Source: Angomonas deanei (lineage: Eukaryota; Euglenozoa; Kinetoplastea; Trypanosomatida; Trypanosomatidae). From it: DNA of 64,000 nt. The stretch lies in NCBI GenBank assembly GCA_903995115.1, contig LR877168.1, positions 247,001-311,000 on the forward strand, written 5' to 3'. Position numbers and translations under genes: made by a program. A model generated the notes under the pieces. The model searched no databases. It saw only the letters and a program-made list of their open reading frames with translations, and was not told where the DNA came from. This document shows, piece by piece, positions 9,724-18,534 of this stretch (position 1 is the stretch's first letter; every line of letters starts with the position of its first letter).

Positions 9724-10206
9724 ATGTCGCAGAGAGTTTTGCGAGTCGGCATGACCGCCACAAAACGAGTTCAAATCACGCAAGATGCTGTCACCAAGTT
9801 TGGCGATCTCGTCGGCGACTACAATCCCATTCACTCGGACTTGAAGGCAGCGAAAGCGGCTGGTTTCCCCAACACTATTTGCTACGGCGCACTCACCGGT
9901 TCTCTGTTCTCTGGTTTAATGGCGACGGAACTGCCAGGCCCGAATACGGTACACCTTTCACAGACGCTGTCGCATCAGGCACCTGTTTTTGTCGGAGAGG
10001 AGATTAAGCTGGAGGTGGAGCTTACAGGGTTTAGGCGAGATAAGGGCCTCATGCGCTTCAGGACCACTATCACCAAGAAAAACAAGGATTCAGGCGAAGA
10101 GCTATGCGCCTACGGTGAGTCAGTGGGCATCAATAAGTTTGTCATCTTCGAAGGTGACACTCCCGAGTGGCAGAAGGACGGGAGCGCTGCTGAATGGCGG
10201 AAGTAA
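9724..10206 (+). CDS. MaoC-type (R)-specific enoyl-CoA hydratase/thioester dehydratase, copy 1
   Basis: 160 residues with a single hot-dog fold. The family adds or removes water across the 2,3-bond of acyl thioesters (PhaJ and mitochondrial HTD2 types). The catalytic signature is clear: GDYNPIHSD at 31-39 supplies the Asp (32) and His (37) of the D-x4-H dyad, followed by AAGFPNTICYGAL and the overhang loop. A second conserved patch, FVGEEIKLEVEL, lines the dimer face. There is no obvious presequence; the C-terminus lacks a clear SKL-type peroxisome or glycosome signal. It heads a tandem array of three related genes. Substrate is unknown. Confidence 0.85.
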   Translation: MSQRVLRVGMTATKRVQITQDAVTKFGDLVGDYNPIHSDLKAAKAAGFPNTICYGALTGSLFSGLMATELPGPNTVHLSQTLSHQAPVFVGEEIKLEVELTGFRRDKGLMRFRTTITKKNKDSGEELCAYGESVGINKFVIFEGDTPEWQKDGSAAEWRK

Positions 10207-10562
10207 CGAATCTTTTCTCTTTTTTTTTTTTTCACGATTTAGCGTTTTTTTCTTACCCCCTTCTCTTTTGTTTTTTTGATTCACTTGCCAGCGTTTTTTT
10301 TTCTCTTTCGTTTTTCTGTGTTCGTTTCCTGCTATTGGGTCGCGATGAAAACCATCCGTGACCAAAGGATACAAGTGTGTGAACGGAACATCTCCGTTAT
10401 ATAGTTGATTATTCATCGTACCTTTTTGTTTGTTTCTGTATGTGTGTGTTCGAAGTGGATTTGATGTTTAAAGGCTATGAACGCTCACTGATTTTCTCCC
10501 TTTTTTCTCCGAACGAAATGAAAAGCTTGCAAGGAAAGAGTAAAAATTCCCCGCGGGAACAA
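10207..10562. other. Intergenic spacer between MaoC copies 1 and 2
   Basis: This gap holds repeated T runs and short pyrimidine tracts. An open frame from 10440 runs into copy 2, but its first 41 codons do not resemble the other copies, so the ATG at 10563 is taken as the start. Nothing else is recognised. Confidence 0.5.
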
Positions 10563-11028
10563 ATGTCGCAGAAAGTGATACGAGTTGGCATGACGGCCAC
10601 GAAGCGATTTAAAATCACGCAAGATGCGGTTAAACATTTTGGCGATCTCATCGGGGATCACAATCCCATTCACTCCGATGTGAATGCGGCGAAGGCGGCT
10701 GGGTTTCCCAGCACCATTTGCTACGGTGCTTTCGCCGGGTCCCTATTCTCAGGGCTGATGGCGACGGATCTGCCTGGTCCCAACACCGTGTATGTTTCTC
10801 AGACACTATCCTACAAGGCACCCATCTTTGGTCGGAGAAGAGATAAAAGTGAATGTGGAGCTGACGGGATTTAGACGAGACAAGCACCTGATGCGCATGA
10901 GGACCACCGTCACCAAGGAAGGCAAGGACGCACGTGAGGTGGTGTGCGTGGATGGAGAGGCTGTGGGGCTCAACAAGTTTGTTACATTTGAAGGGGAATC
11001 CCCCGAGTGGCGAAGGGAAAAAGGATAG
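10563..11028 (+). CDS. MaoC-type hydratase, copy 2, with one frame break
   Basis: Clearly a tandem duplicate of its neighbours: MSQKVIRVGMTATKR at the start, GDHNPIHSD with the catalytic Asp and His, and FEGESPEWRREKG at the end. The frame breaks inside the strand that reads APIFVGEEI in the other copies. At about 10829-10831 the sequence has TTTGGTCGG where copy 1 has TTTTGTCGG and copy 3 TTTGTTGGG, so one extra base moves the rest of the gene to the next frame. Everything after that point is intact in the new frame. Either the consensus has an extra G, or this copy has recently lost function. The preserved protein on both sides favours an error or a very young lesion. Confidence 0.75.
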
Positions 11029-11407
11029 GGGAGCAGGAAACCTTTCCCACTTTGTTTTTATTTACATTTTACTATTTAGCGTTCTTTTTTTGTTTTGTGC
11101 GTATGCTTGCCTTCGATTGGTGGTTCTATTCGCTATCCACGCATACAGGTATGCGAGTTGAACTTCTTGATCATGCGGTTGCTTGTGTTTGCTTGATGTT
11201 GGCAGCGGCTGTAGAGAAAGTGCTTTGGCGACGGGGGCGCCGAGCGAACTTTGCTCAATGATAGAAATAGTTTCAGCTCCCCTCTTCCCTTTCCTTTTGT
11301 GCAATCGGGATGGCTAGCCAGTCTAGGATTATCCTATACTAGTCCAACCATAAAAAGCCTTTACAGCCACAAACTAAAAACTTCTTTACCCGTTCCCACT
11401 GTCAAGC
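11029..11407. other. Intergenic spacer between MaoC copies 2 and 3
   Basis: It has less poly-T than most gaps and a GC-richer patch at about 11200-11250. Near the end a pyrimidine stretch leads to an AG at 11405-11406, two bases before the ATG of copy 3, a possible splice acceptor; an alternative is TTACAG near 11365. No gene is seen. Confidence 0.45.
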
Positions 11408-11869
11408 ATGTCTGGTCGTGTCATCTCAGTTGGCAAAACCGCGGTGAAGCACGTTACCATCACGCAGGAGGACGTCACCAAGTTTGGCGATCTCATCGGA
11501 GATCACAATCCCATTCACTCCGACGTGGAGGCGGCGAAGGCGGCAGGGTTTCCCGGCACCATTTGCTACGGCGCTTTTGCTGGTTCTCTCTTTTCTGGGT
11601 TAATGGCGACGGAGCTGCCGGGCCCACACTCGGTCTATCTTTCCCAAAGTTTGCGCTTCAAGGCGCCCATCTTTGTTGGGCAGGAGATAGATGTGCGGAT
11701 GGAGGTGACGCAGTTTCGTGCAGAAAAGGGTATTGTAGGAATCAAAACTACCATCACAAAGGAAGACCCCGAAAAAGGAACGGTGCTGTGCGTGGAGGGA
11801 ACGGCCGTCGCCATGAACAAGTGTGTTACCTTTGAGGGAGAATCGCCAGAGTGGAAGAATGAAGCATAA
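11408..11869 (+). CDS. MaoC-type hydratase, copy 3
   Basis: 153 residues, intact. The D-x4-H site (GDHNPIHSD, 31-39), GTICYGAFAGSLFSGLMATELPG and FVGQEIDVRMEV are kept. It ends FEGESPEWKNEA and lacks the short extension of copy 1. The N-terminus (MSGRVISVGKTAVKH) and the second half differ more from copies 1 and 2 than those do from each other, so it appears to be the earlier-branching member of the array. Three copies could serve dosage or different acyl chain lengths. Confidence 0.85.
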   Translation: MSGRVISVGKTAVKHVTITQEDVTKFGDLIGDHNPIHSDVEAAKAAGFPGTICYGAFAGSLFSGLMATELPGPHSVYLSQSLRFKAPIFVGQEIDVRMEVTQFRAEKGIVGIKTTITKEDPEKGTVLCVEGTAVAMNKCVTFEGESPEWKNEA

Positions 11870-12052
11870 CGAATAGCTATCGAGACAACGAAAACAAATT
11901 AATTGTCCTTTTTCTTTCCATTCCCCCCCCTTTTTTTCTTGTAGGTGTCGAATGGAACAGTGTCATTCCTCCCCTTTCCCTCTGCCCTCTTTTCTCCAAA
12001 AGAAACTCAGCCACTTTTTTCTTTTATTTCGTTGTGTCTGTGTATAGGATAA

Positions 12053-12385
12053 ATGTTGAGACGTTCCACCGCTGTTTTATTTGGTAGCTTTGAGCGTAAT
12101 TGGGATAATAAGCGCGTATTTCCGCATGACCGAACCGGCCGTTTCAATTTGGATGAGGCGGCGCTCGAGCTGGACCTCGACCCCGAGTACGTTGCTTCTC
12201 TGTACAGACCCGCTCACTACACCTACGCGGTGAGAGGACAGCGTTACCCCGCTGAGCAGGGTCGGGCAGGGAGACCTGGGTCCTCCAGCAGCGCCCGCGA
12301 CAGAATGTTCCCTCTCTATAAACGTAATTATCACTTGAATAAGGAGTATCGCGTGTTAGACTGGAGACGGGTCACAACTGAATAG
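12053..12385 (+). CDS. Small protein, probably mitochondrial, unknown function
   Basis: 110 residues. It begins MLRRSTAVLFGSFERNW, a plausible mitochondrial presequence with basic residues and no acids in the first ten. The body is rich in tyrosine, arginine and aspartate (LDLDPEYVASLYRPAHYTY) with no transmembrane segment. It resembles small peripheral subunits of respiratory complexes or mitoribosomes in general style, but no family is recognised. Confidence 0.6.
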   Translation: MLRRSTAVLFGSFERNWDNKRVFPHDRTGRFNLDEAALELDLDPEYVASLYRPAHYTYAVRGQRYPAEQGRAGRPGSSSSARDRMFPLYKRNYHLNKEYRVLDWRRVTTE

Positions 12386-12716
12386 TAATAAGGAATAGCT
12401 GTACCGAGGAAGAGGGTGATGGATACCGCTGTAATAAAAATCATAGTATCTCTTTCCTTCCGTTCCTCAATAGTCACTTACATTTTTCTTTTTAACAAGA
12501 GACAAAGAGCACCGTTCCCTGCCATTTTTTTTAAACCTTATTGTTTCGTCTTTTCGTCCCCACCACTATACACGATCATTTTTCTCACCTCTCTTTTCTC
12601 TAGAAAAAAAGGAAGAACTATTGAGTTTGGCGAATAAAAATAGATAGGGGATAATCCATTTTTCCTCAATTTTTGGTTTTCTTTTCACTTTTTTTTTGGT
12701 TTTTGTTTGAAAAGAA
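12386..12716. other. Intergenic spacer, pyrimidine-rich
   Basis: AT-rich with several C/T tracts. The last, TTTTCTTTTCACTTTTTTTTTGG near 12675-12700, is close to the next ATG (12717). No gene or stable structure is seen. Confidence 0.45.
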
Positions 12717-14180
12717 ATGAAGAGATGGGCAGTCGATGTGGCAGGGATTAACCTAGAGTCCGATTTGAGGCTCGAAGAAGATAAGATGGAGTACGTTCCG
12801 CCTACTTCCAAGAGCACAGGTCGCAGCAGAGGTGATGCCCATAAACACGAAGGCGCCACGTCTACGGACGAGCTGGGCGAAATACACGTCCTATCGGAGT
12901 CAGAGCTGCTTTATGCTTTTGAGTCTCGCTTGAGAAAAGCTCGACAGCCGGCGGAGCTGGAGGAGGATGTGTCTAGTCCTTTTTCTGGCACAATGCGCTC
13001 CTCTAGTGTGAGGGGAGGGGGACGAGAACCAAGTGTGAACCTAGACAACTCGCTCTCCATGAGTATGGAGTTCATGCCCAAGCAGAAGGAAATCAAAGTG
13101 TTTGAGAATTTTATGGAGGAAGGAAAAACCTCCACCACTAGTATTGTCATAAAGCAGTCGAACTACTGCAATATCGACATTGTTTCCACCTATCTGAAAA
13201 AGATTTTCAGTGAAAACGAAGACCTGTCCGGCAGGTTCTCCGACAACCCACGGCATTACAAGTTGTTCATTGCCGATGAATTCACCGGGGAGCCAGAGAT
13301 GGCGGTGATGCTAGACAAGGTCGCGCAAGATTTTTCTTGCTACGCGCTACAGCCTCTTCCACTAGCAAAGATATACCTCTTTCCCCAGCGCACCACGCTT
13401 CTACCGACGACCGCACACGATATTAACCTCAGTGTTACGATCCGCTCCTCGACGGATAAGAATTTGAAGCCCATTCAGCGGAAGTGCTGCGTGCCCGCGG
13501 ATATGCAGGTCGAAAGCTTGGAGGCGTTGCTCATTTCCCGTTTACCAACCAACTGCATCGTACAAGGCTCCCTTCGGGTAAAGTATGGCCCGTTGGAGCT
13601 GAATATCAATGAAATGTACAATTTTGGCATTGGCTGCGGTAGCATTCAGTGCACTATTTCAGAGCACACCATCCTGTCGCTCTACCGCTTCGGCGTGACG
13701 GAGGTGGCGGTGAACGGCCGTGTGGTGGATGCAGCGGAGAGTGAAGTCGGCAATATCGATGACGATATTGAGGTAGAGTTGAGTGTAGAGGACGCCATTT
13801 CGTTTCAGCAGTTTGAGGTCATCGCCATTAACCGTTGTGGTGTACGACAGCAGCGTTCCTTCTGCGTCGATGGAGAGCATATTTACACGATCCAACCGAC
13901 CAAAAATATGGAAACCAACACCACGGAGAAGTCCGTCAAGGATGTCGAGGAGGTAAAGACATTTCCAGAGAAACCAAAGTATTTGGAGATTATTTATAGC
14001 AAGGCATCCAAATTCGAGCCAGACCGTATTGAGTGCACGACCACTTACAATAGGGCACTGTTAGAGGAAAAGTTGCATGTTGTGCGACGGGAGTTACGAA
14101 AGAAGGAGGCCGAAGAAGAGGCACGAAGCACCACTTCGAGAGGATTAGGAAAACTATTTTCTCGCTTTTTTGGTTCTTAA
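12717..14180 (+). CDS. SIN1/AVO1-like TORC2 subunit (CRIM plus PH-like domains)
   Basis: 487 residues. SIN1/AVO1 is the substrate-recruiting subunit of TOR complex 2 at the plasma membrane. After a polar N-terminus with a serine-rich stretch, residues about 145-225 fit the CRIM ubiquitin-like domain: a strand, then HYKLFIADEFTGEPEMAV with the acidic loop that in SIN1 binds AGC kinases, and a closing strand CYALQPLPLAKIYLF. Residues about 240-350 could be the Ras-binding-like domain. From about 366 to 465, FEVIAINRCGVRQQRSF, VKDVEEVKTF and YLEIIYSKA look like a PH domain closed by a C-terminal helix, the usual SIN1 ending. This assignment rests on domain order and pattern, not on an alignment. 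An unrelated protein with two ubiquitin-like folds and a PH domain is the alternative. Confidence 0.55.
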   Translation: MKRWAVDVAGINLESDLRLEEDKMEYVPPTSKSTGRSRGDAHKHEGATSTDELGEIHVLSESELLYAFESRLRKARQPAELEEDVSSPFSGTMRSSSVRGGGREPSVNLDNSLSMSMEFMPKQKEIKVFENFMEEGKTSTTSIVIKQSNYCNIDIVSTYLKKIFSENEDLSGRFSDNPRHYKLFIADEFTGEPEMAVMLDKVAQDFSCYALQPLPLAKIYLFPQRTTLLPTTAHDINLSVTIRSSTDKNLKPIQRKCCVPADMQVESLEALLISRLPTNCIVQGSLRVKYGPLELNINEMYNFGIGCGSIQCTISEHTILSLYRFGVTEVAVNGRVVDAAESEVGNIDDDIEVELSVEDAISFQQFEVIAINRCGVRQQRSFCVDGEHIYTIQPTKNMETNTTEKSVKDVEEVKTFPEKPKYLEIIYSKASKFEPDRIECTTTYNRALLEEKLHVVRRELRKKEAEEEARSTTSRGLGKLFSRFFGS

Positions 14181-14500
14181 TCACAATGAAAAATGGCGGC
14201 GTAACCATATTATTCCCACTTTTTTCAAACTATCGTTTTTTTACTCTTCTTCTCTACCAAACCCTTTTTGTCCTTCCTCTGAGCTTCTAACGATATACTC
14301 CATAGTGCCATTTTCATGTAGAATTGTTTATGTTTTCCCTATTTCCTTTTTTTTTTTTCTATTGATTTCTCTTTCTATTCTCGGAAGGACACTAGCACCT
14401 CTCTGTTATCTTGATACAACCTCCTCTCTCCTGTTGTTTTATTCCCACATCAAAGTGTAGCATCGCTATCATAATAGTTGGTCAAAAAATAGTAGTAACA
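14181..14500. other. Intergenic spacer before the transporter gene
   Basis: It contains many C/T tracts, including TTTCCTTTTTTTTTTTTCT near 14340-14360. An in-frame stretch reaches back to 14411 without a stop, but it has no credible protein character, so the ATG at 14501 is used. Nothing else is seen. Confidence 0.45.
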
Positions 14501-15865
14501 ATGCCAGGCGAGGTTGTGTTCACCGATGGCGAAGAGGAAAACGGCGGCGTCTTAAAGCCGCTAGCAAAATTGGCAGGAATGATCAAGAAGGGATCCAAGT
14601 ACGCGTTAGGCATATTTTTAATTGTATGCGTCGCGCTCATTTGGGTCTTTTCTTCTGTACTAATACAATACATATTCGGCGAACTTCAGTTTAATAAGCC
14701 CTATTTTCTCACATATTTTAATACAACCGGTTTTAGTTTGTGGAACTTGGGGTTTTTCTTGTTTCCTGCCTGGGAGCGAGTTCCGTTTGACGATGACCGT
14801 GTGGAGCAACCACTGCTCGTGGAGGATCCTAGACTGTTGCATGATGGGTGGCATGAAGAGGAGGAGAGGGCGCGGCAGCAGCAGCAACACCGCCTCCCAG
14901 CCTCTCGTGCAAGTAGAAATGGTACTCGCGGGGCAGGCTCGCAGGGTGGGGTGATGCACACGGAGGAGGTGGCCAATACGGCTGTGCTAGATGAACTACG
15001 GGAGTACTCCCTCCCTCCCTCCGCCTCCTCCTCTTTCTGCTCCACTAGTAGCGTGGAGGACTTTTACGATGTCGCCGTGACCGTCAACGTCCAACAACGC
15101 GTGCGGGTGGAGCGACTTAGAAAGTATTCCCGAATGAAAATTTGGAAAGCGGCTGCCTTTTTCTGCCCATTTTGGTTCTTTGCCAATTATCTGTTCAATC
15201 TGTCTCTCTCCCGCACTTCCGTTGCCTCGAACACGATCCTCAGCTCCACCTCTTCTATTTGGACGGTGCTGCTGTCCTACGTGTGGCTGCGTCAGCCGGT
15301 AGGGATTTTGAAGTGGCTGGGCGTTATCCTGTGCTTTACTGGGAGTATTCTCGTGGGCGTGTCCTCCAAGGAAGGACGCGACACCGTTGGGGGAGACATC
15401 GCGGCGCTCATTTCAGCCTTCTTTTATGCGACGTACACCACCATCCTAAAGTTCTTCCTCCCTGACGACGCACGCTACTCGATGCCAATGGTGTTCGGTG
15501 CGGTGGGTGTGATTAACTTTATCTTTCTCTGGCCGGGATTGGTATTTCTCCATCTCACTCGGTGGGAGGTGTTTCTGATGCCGACCTTCACCCAGTTTAT
15601 TCCACTAGCGTTAAACTCGCTGATAGGGACGAATCTTAGTGATGTGCTGTGGGCACGTAGCGTGATCCTTACCTCACCCGTCGTCGCCACCCTGGGTCTC
15701 TCGCTGACGATTCCACTGTCCATGGTCGTGGACGCGGTGCTGAGCGATGCGCACTTTGGTGGCAAGTACATTGCAGGGGCGGTGCTGGTGTTGTGTGGAT
15801 TCATTTGCGCCAGCTTGCCGTTTCACGTGGACATCATTAGAATCATAAAGGATTGGAAATCGTGA
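14501..15865 (+). CDS. SLC35F-type drug/metabolite superfamily transporter
   Basis: 454 residues with about ten hydrophobic segments, of the EamA/DMT superfamily. The first helix and what follows (ALIWVFSSVLIQYIF, then FNKPYFLTYFNTTGFSLW) match the SLC35F5/THI74 group, whose start has the pattern VIWVxSSxLxxYxF...NKPFF. A charged cytosolic loop of about 120 residues rich in E, R, Q and S separates the first two helices from the rest. The second half has the usual paired EamA repeats, for example VLLSYVWLRQPVGILKWLGVIL and TIPLSMVVDAVL. Members sit in vacuolar, Golgi or mitochondrial membranes, and the substrate is uncertain in all systems. The start at 14501 is the first ATG with protein-like sequence after it. 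Confidence 0.8.
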   Translation: MPGEVVFTDGEEENGGVLKPLAKLAGMIKKGSKYALGIFLIVCVALIWVFSSVLIQYIFGELQFNKPYFLTYFNTTGFSLWNLGFFLFPAWERVPFDDDRVEQPLLVEDPRLLHDGWHEEEERARQQQQHRLPASRASRNGTRGAGSQGGVMHTEEVANTAVLDELREYSLPPSASSSFCSTSSVEDFYDVAVTVNVQQRVRVERLRKYSRMKIWKAAAFFCPFWFFANYLFNLSLSRTSVASNTILSSTSSIWTVLLSYVWLRQPVGILKWLGVILCFTGSILVGVSSKEGRDTVGGDIAALISAFFYATYTTILKFFLPDDARYSMPMVFGAVGVINFIFLWPGLVFLHLTRWEVFLMPTFTQFIPLALNSLIGTNLSDVLWARSVILTSPVVATLGLSLTIPLSMVVDAVLSDAHFGGKYIAGAVLVLCGFICASLPFHVDIIRIIKDWKS

Positions 15866-16217
15866 GATGAAAATGGAGATAGGACCCAAGCATCTAAAAT
15901 ATATGGGCAAGTGTGAAAAACTTGCCGGATTAATGATATTACTTAACGAAACAATTAAATGGAAATTAATTATTGTACATTACAGTTATATAGCGTTGCT
16001 TTTTTTTTTTTTTTCCTGAAAGGCGTGCGCGCGTGTGCCTTTTGCTTTTCAAAGAATCTTTCTTTGCGTGTGACCCGTTTGCAAACGCAGAAAATAATAT
16101 GGGGACAATTGCGTGGTACTTTTCGCATACTTTCCAAAATGAAATGAAAAAAGTCCGCCTTCTCTCTCTCTTTGTTTCCAAGAAAAAATATCAAAACAAT
16201 ATATAAAACCGTCCCAC
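15866..16217. other. Intergenic spacer
   Basis: AT-rich, with a T16 run near 16000-16015 and a second pyrimidine tract TCTCTCTCTCTTTG near 16160-16175 close to the next gene. No gene, tRNA or stable hairpin is seen. Confidence 0.45.
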
Positions 16218-18113
16218 ATGGATACTCTGCGCGAAATCCCCGTTCCTCACTTCTCCCTGGGAAGTTTGTTAGCACCGGAAGGGTGGACGCTAGACAGCAC
16301 TCGTTGTCACGTCCCTCCCACCCTGTTAAAAGGGACTCCTGAGACCTCTCCTGCAGTTTCTAGCAATACTATCTTCTTGGAGGAGTACGCAGTAGAGGGA
16401 GCCGCCATGTACATCACCGAGTTGTTTGTTCCCCGTGGGGATATCCACGACGGGTATGAGGCCACTTTAAAGCAAAACGTAGAAAAATGTGCGGCAAACA
16501 CATCGAAAGGGGCGTTTGCAGTGGAGGTGCATGAAATAACGGTGAATCAGGAAGAAAAGAAACCCCACGTGTCACGCGCTTCATTGGTGTCTGTCCTGGG
16601 TGCCACCCATCATGTCTTTATTATTAGTGTATTACTTCTCCCCCCGAACGACGAAGGCGAAAAGGAGTGGGCAGAGGTGCAGAAAAAGTGTCACTCTTGG
16701 GTAGCGGAGAGCTATCATAAACCTCTCGCGGAACTTTACGCGTTCCAAACCTTTTTCAGCGAAGAGGAAAGCGAGGCACAGGGAGGGAGCGAGGAGGACC
16801 GCCTGACGCGCGCCCTCTCCCTGCCGTGCTCACCGCTTCTGTTGACCGATGAGCTTCCGGAAGTAGGTCACGCTGCCATTCGACTGAAGGAGGGCGGTGG
16901 TTTAGTGCGCGTGCTGAGCTCATTTGAGGCATTCGGTGGAAAGTGGGGTCAGCCGAGTGAACCCTTCGCCCCTTTATTCACCGACGCCCATCTTTCCTCC
17001 AGCCCACTGGTGTTTTCCCTTTCTGACGGCACGCCCTACGCCGTGGGCACCGTTCCGCTTGGGCTGACCGATGTCTCCTCCCCCTCTTCCGTCTTCAACT
17101 ACCTTTCCATCGAGTGTGCCTTCGAGGCCCACCTGCAACCCACCCAATGGAGCTGCACGAATGTAAACCGTTCGGAGCGATTCGCCCTACCAGAACAGTT
17201 TTTACAGGATGTGGAGGGTTATATCGCGGAGGAAAACAAAACCCGTCTGCGGGGCGGCCGTGCAGGGGGCATTGTGGCATCCACATTGCTCAAGAATAGT
17301 CGCATCCCTTCCCGACAGTCTACCTATTTGCTGAAATCCAAGGACGAGGAAAGGAACGCGCGTTTCGTTTTACAACTCTATGCCCCATTAGTAAATGCCG
17401 CCCACACCATCGTTGTGGTGACGCCTTTCCCCGTCACTGAGGACGAGACGTCCCACGCCCGTGAGGTGGGGAAGAAGATGACCCTAATGTTTGACACTGA
17501 GCTTGCCCTACAGATGTCGTGGACGGCACTGGCATCCTCCACGACGGCAGGTTATGTGTTTCGTATGGGTCAGCTAGTGTTGGTGTTGCCCACCAATGAC
17601 GACCGTTACCGAGGGGCGACCGTACGTCCTGCGGCTTCACAGGTGTTCAACTCACTTGGATCCCTCTCTGTGATCGCCAACAATGTAGAACACACTTTTA
17701 CCAACAAGGAGAACAAGTTGTCATTTTCAACGGTGTCCGCTGTTTTTACAGTTTTGTCTGACGGACGACTGCCAGAGGATTTCATGGAAGACTATATAAC
17801 AGAGTATCAATATGACAGTGGTAGTTACCCATTCAAGTGGCTGCCAACAAGAGTGGAGGGATCTAGCGCTGTTACAGTGATAGAGAAGCATAAAAAAGAC
17901 GTCAAGTACGCGGGGAGCACTACCGTCAAAGCTTCTTGTGTGTGGCTGTGTGGCGGAGAAAGCTGCACCACGTACCGGCGAGCCCTCCCGTTGAGTTTAG
18001 GGCAGTTGCTCATTGTGGAGCTAACCTACGCAGGGTGTGCATCTGAGGAGGAACGTCATTTCCTGGAGTCGTGGGTGGAGGGTATTGTGGTGAGCGCGTT
18101 GCCTCGGTTTTAG
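16218..18113 (+). CDS. 631-residue protein with three repeated modules, unknown function
   Basis: No transmembrane helix or signal peptide is clear. The protein seems to be built of three similar modules, each ending in a hydrophobic strand followed by an acidic helix with a conserved aromatic: HHVFIISVLLLPPNDEGEKEW (about 134-154), HTIVVVTPFPVTEDETSHA (about 397-415) and GQLLIVELTYAGCASEEERHF (about 595-615). This strand-acid-helix ending resembles the close of PsbP/DcrB/Mog1-fold domains, but that is a guess from pattern. Serine-rich linkers join the modules. No catalytic motif is visible. Confidence 0.6.
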   Translation: MDTLREIPVPHFSLGSLLAPEGWTLDSTRCHVPPTLLKGTPETSPAVSSNTIFLEEYAVEGAAMYITELFVPRGDIHDGYEATLKQNVEKCAANTSKGAFAVEVHEITVNQEEKKPHVSRASLVSVLGATHHVFIISVLLLPPNDEGEKEWAEVQKKCHSWVAESYHKPLAELYAFQTFFSEEESEAQGGSEEDRLTRALSLPCSPLLLTDELPEVGHAAIRLKEGGGLVRVLSSFEAFGGKWGQPSEPFAPLFTDAHLSSSPLVFSLSDGTPYAVGTVPLGLTDVSSPSSVFNYLSIECAFEAHLQPTQWSCTNVNRSERFALPEQFLQDVEGYIAEENKTRLRGGRAGGIVASTLLKNSRIPSRQSTYLLKSKDEERNARFVLQLYAPLVNAAHTIVVVTPFPVTEDETSHAREVGKKMTLMFDTELALQMSWTALASSTTAGYVFRMGQLVLVLPTNDDRYRGATVRPAASQVFNSLGSLSVIANNVEHTFTNKENKLSFSTVSAVFTVLSDGRLPEDFMEDYITEYQYDSGSYPFKWLPTRVEGSSAVTVIEKHKKDVKYAGSTTVKASCVWLCGGESCTTYRRALPLSLGQLLIVELTYAGCASEEERHFLESWVEGIVVSALPRF

Positions 18114-18534
18114 TGCGGCGACGCAAAACAACAACAATCGAAATTGAACTAATACTGTTCGACTTTGATATACATGTGGTAGGCTTCTCTTTTTCTTCTT
18201 TTCTCCCGTGAATAAAACCGAAATTGGAATCAAACAAAAGACGTATGTTTATTTTTCTCACTCTTTCTACTCCTTTTTTTTTTTTTATCTTTAGACTATC
18301 TAAGATCGCATTAAGCTAAAAGCAACCCTTTTTTAAAATTATTTTACCCATTTTTTTAAACTGTTTTACCCTTTATTATTATTATTTTACTCTTTTTTAA
18401 GTTTATTTTTATTGTTGAGTGACCGTGCTCTTTTTTTTTAAACAAACTTTCCGTGCTATAGAAAATATTAGCGAGGAAATAATAAACAAAAAACAAACAA
18501 GCTAAAAAAAAAAAAAAAAAAAAAATAAAAGAAC
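18114..18534. other. AT-rich spacer ending in an A22 leader
   Basis: The gap has several T runs (T12 near 18275, others to 18435), a patch of TTATTATTATT near 18375, and then switches strand character. Just before the next gene stands a 22-base A run at 18504-18525, ten bases from the ATG at 18535. If splicing uses an AG upstream of it, such as the one at about 18500, the mRNA would begin with a long poly(A) leader. No gene is present. Confidence 0.5.
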
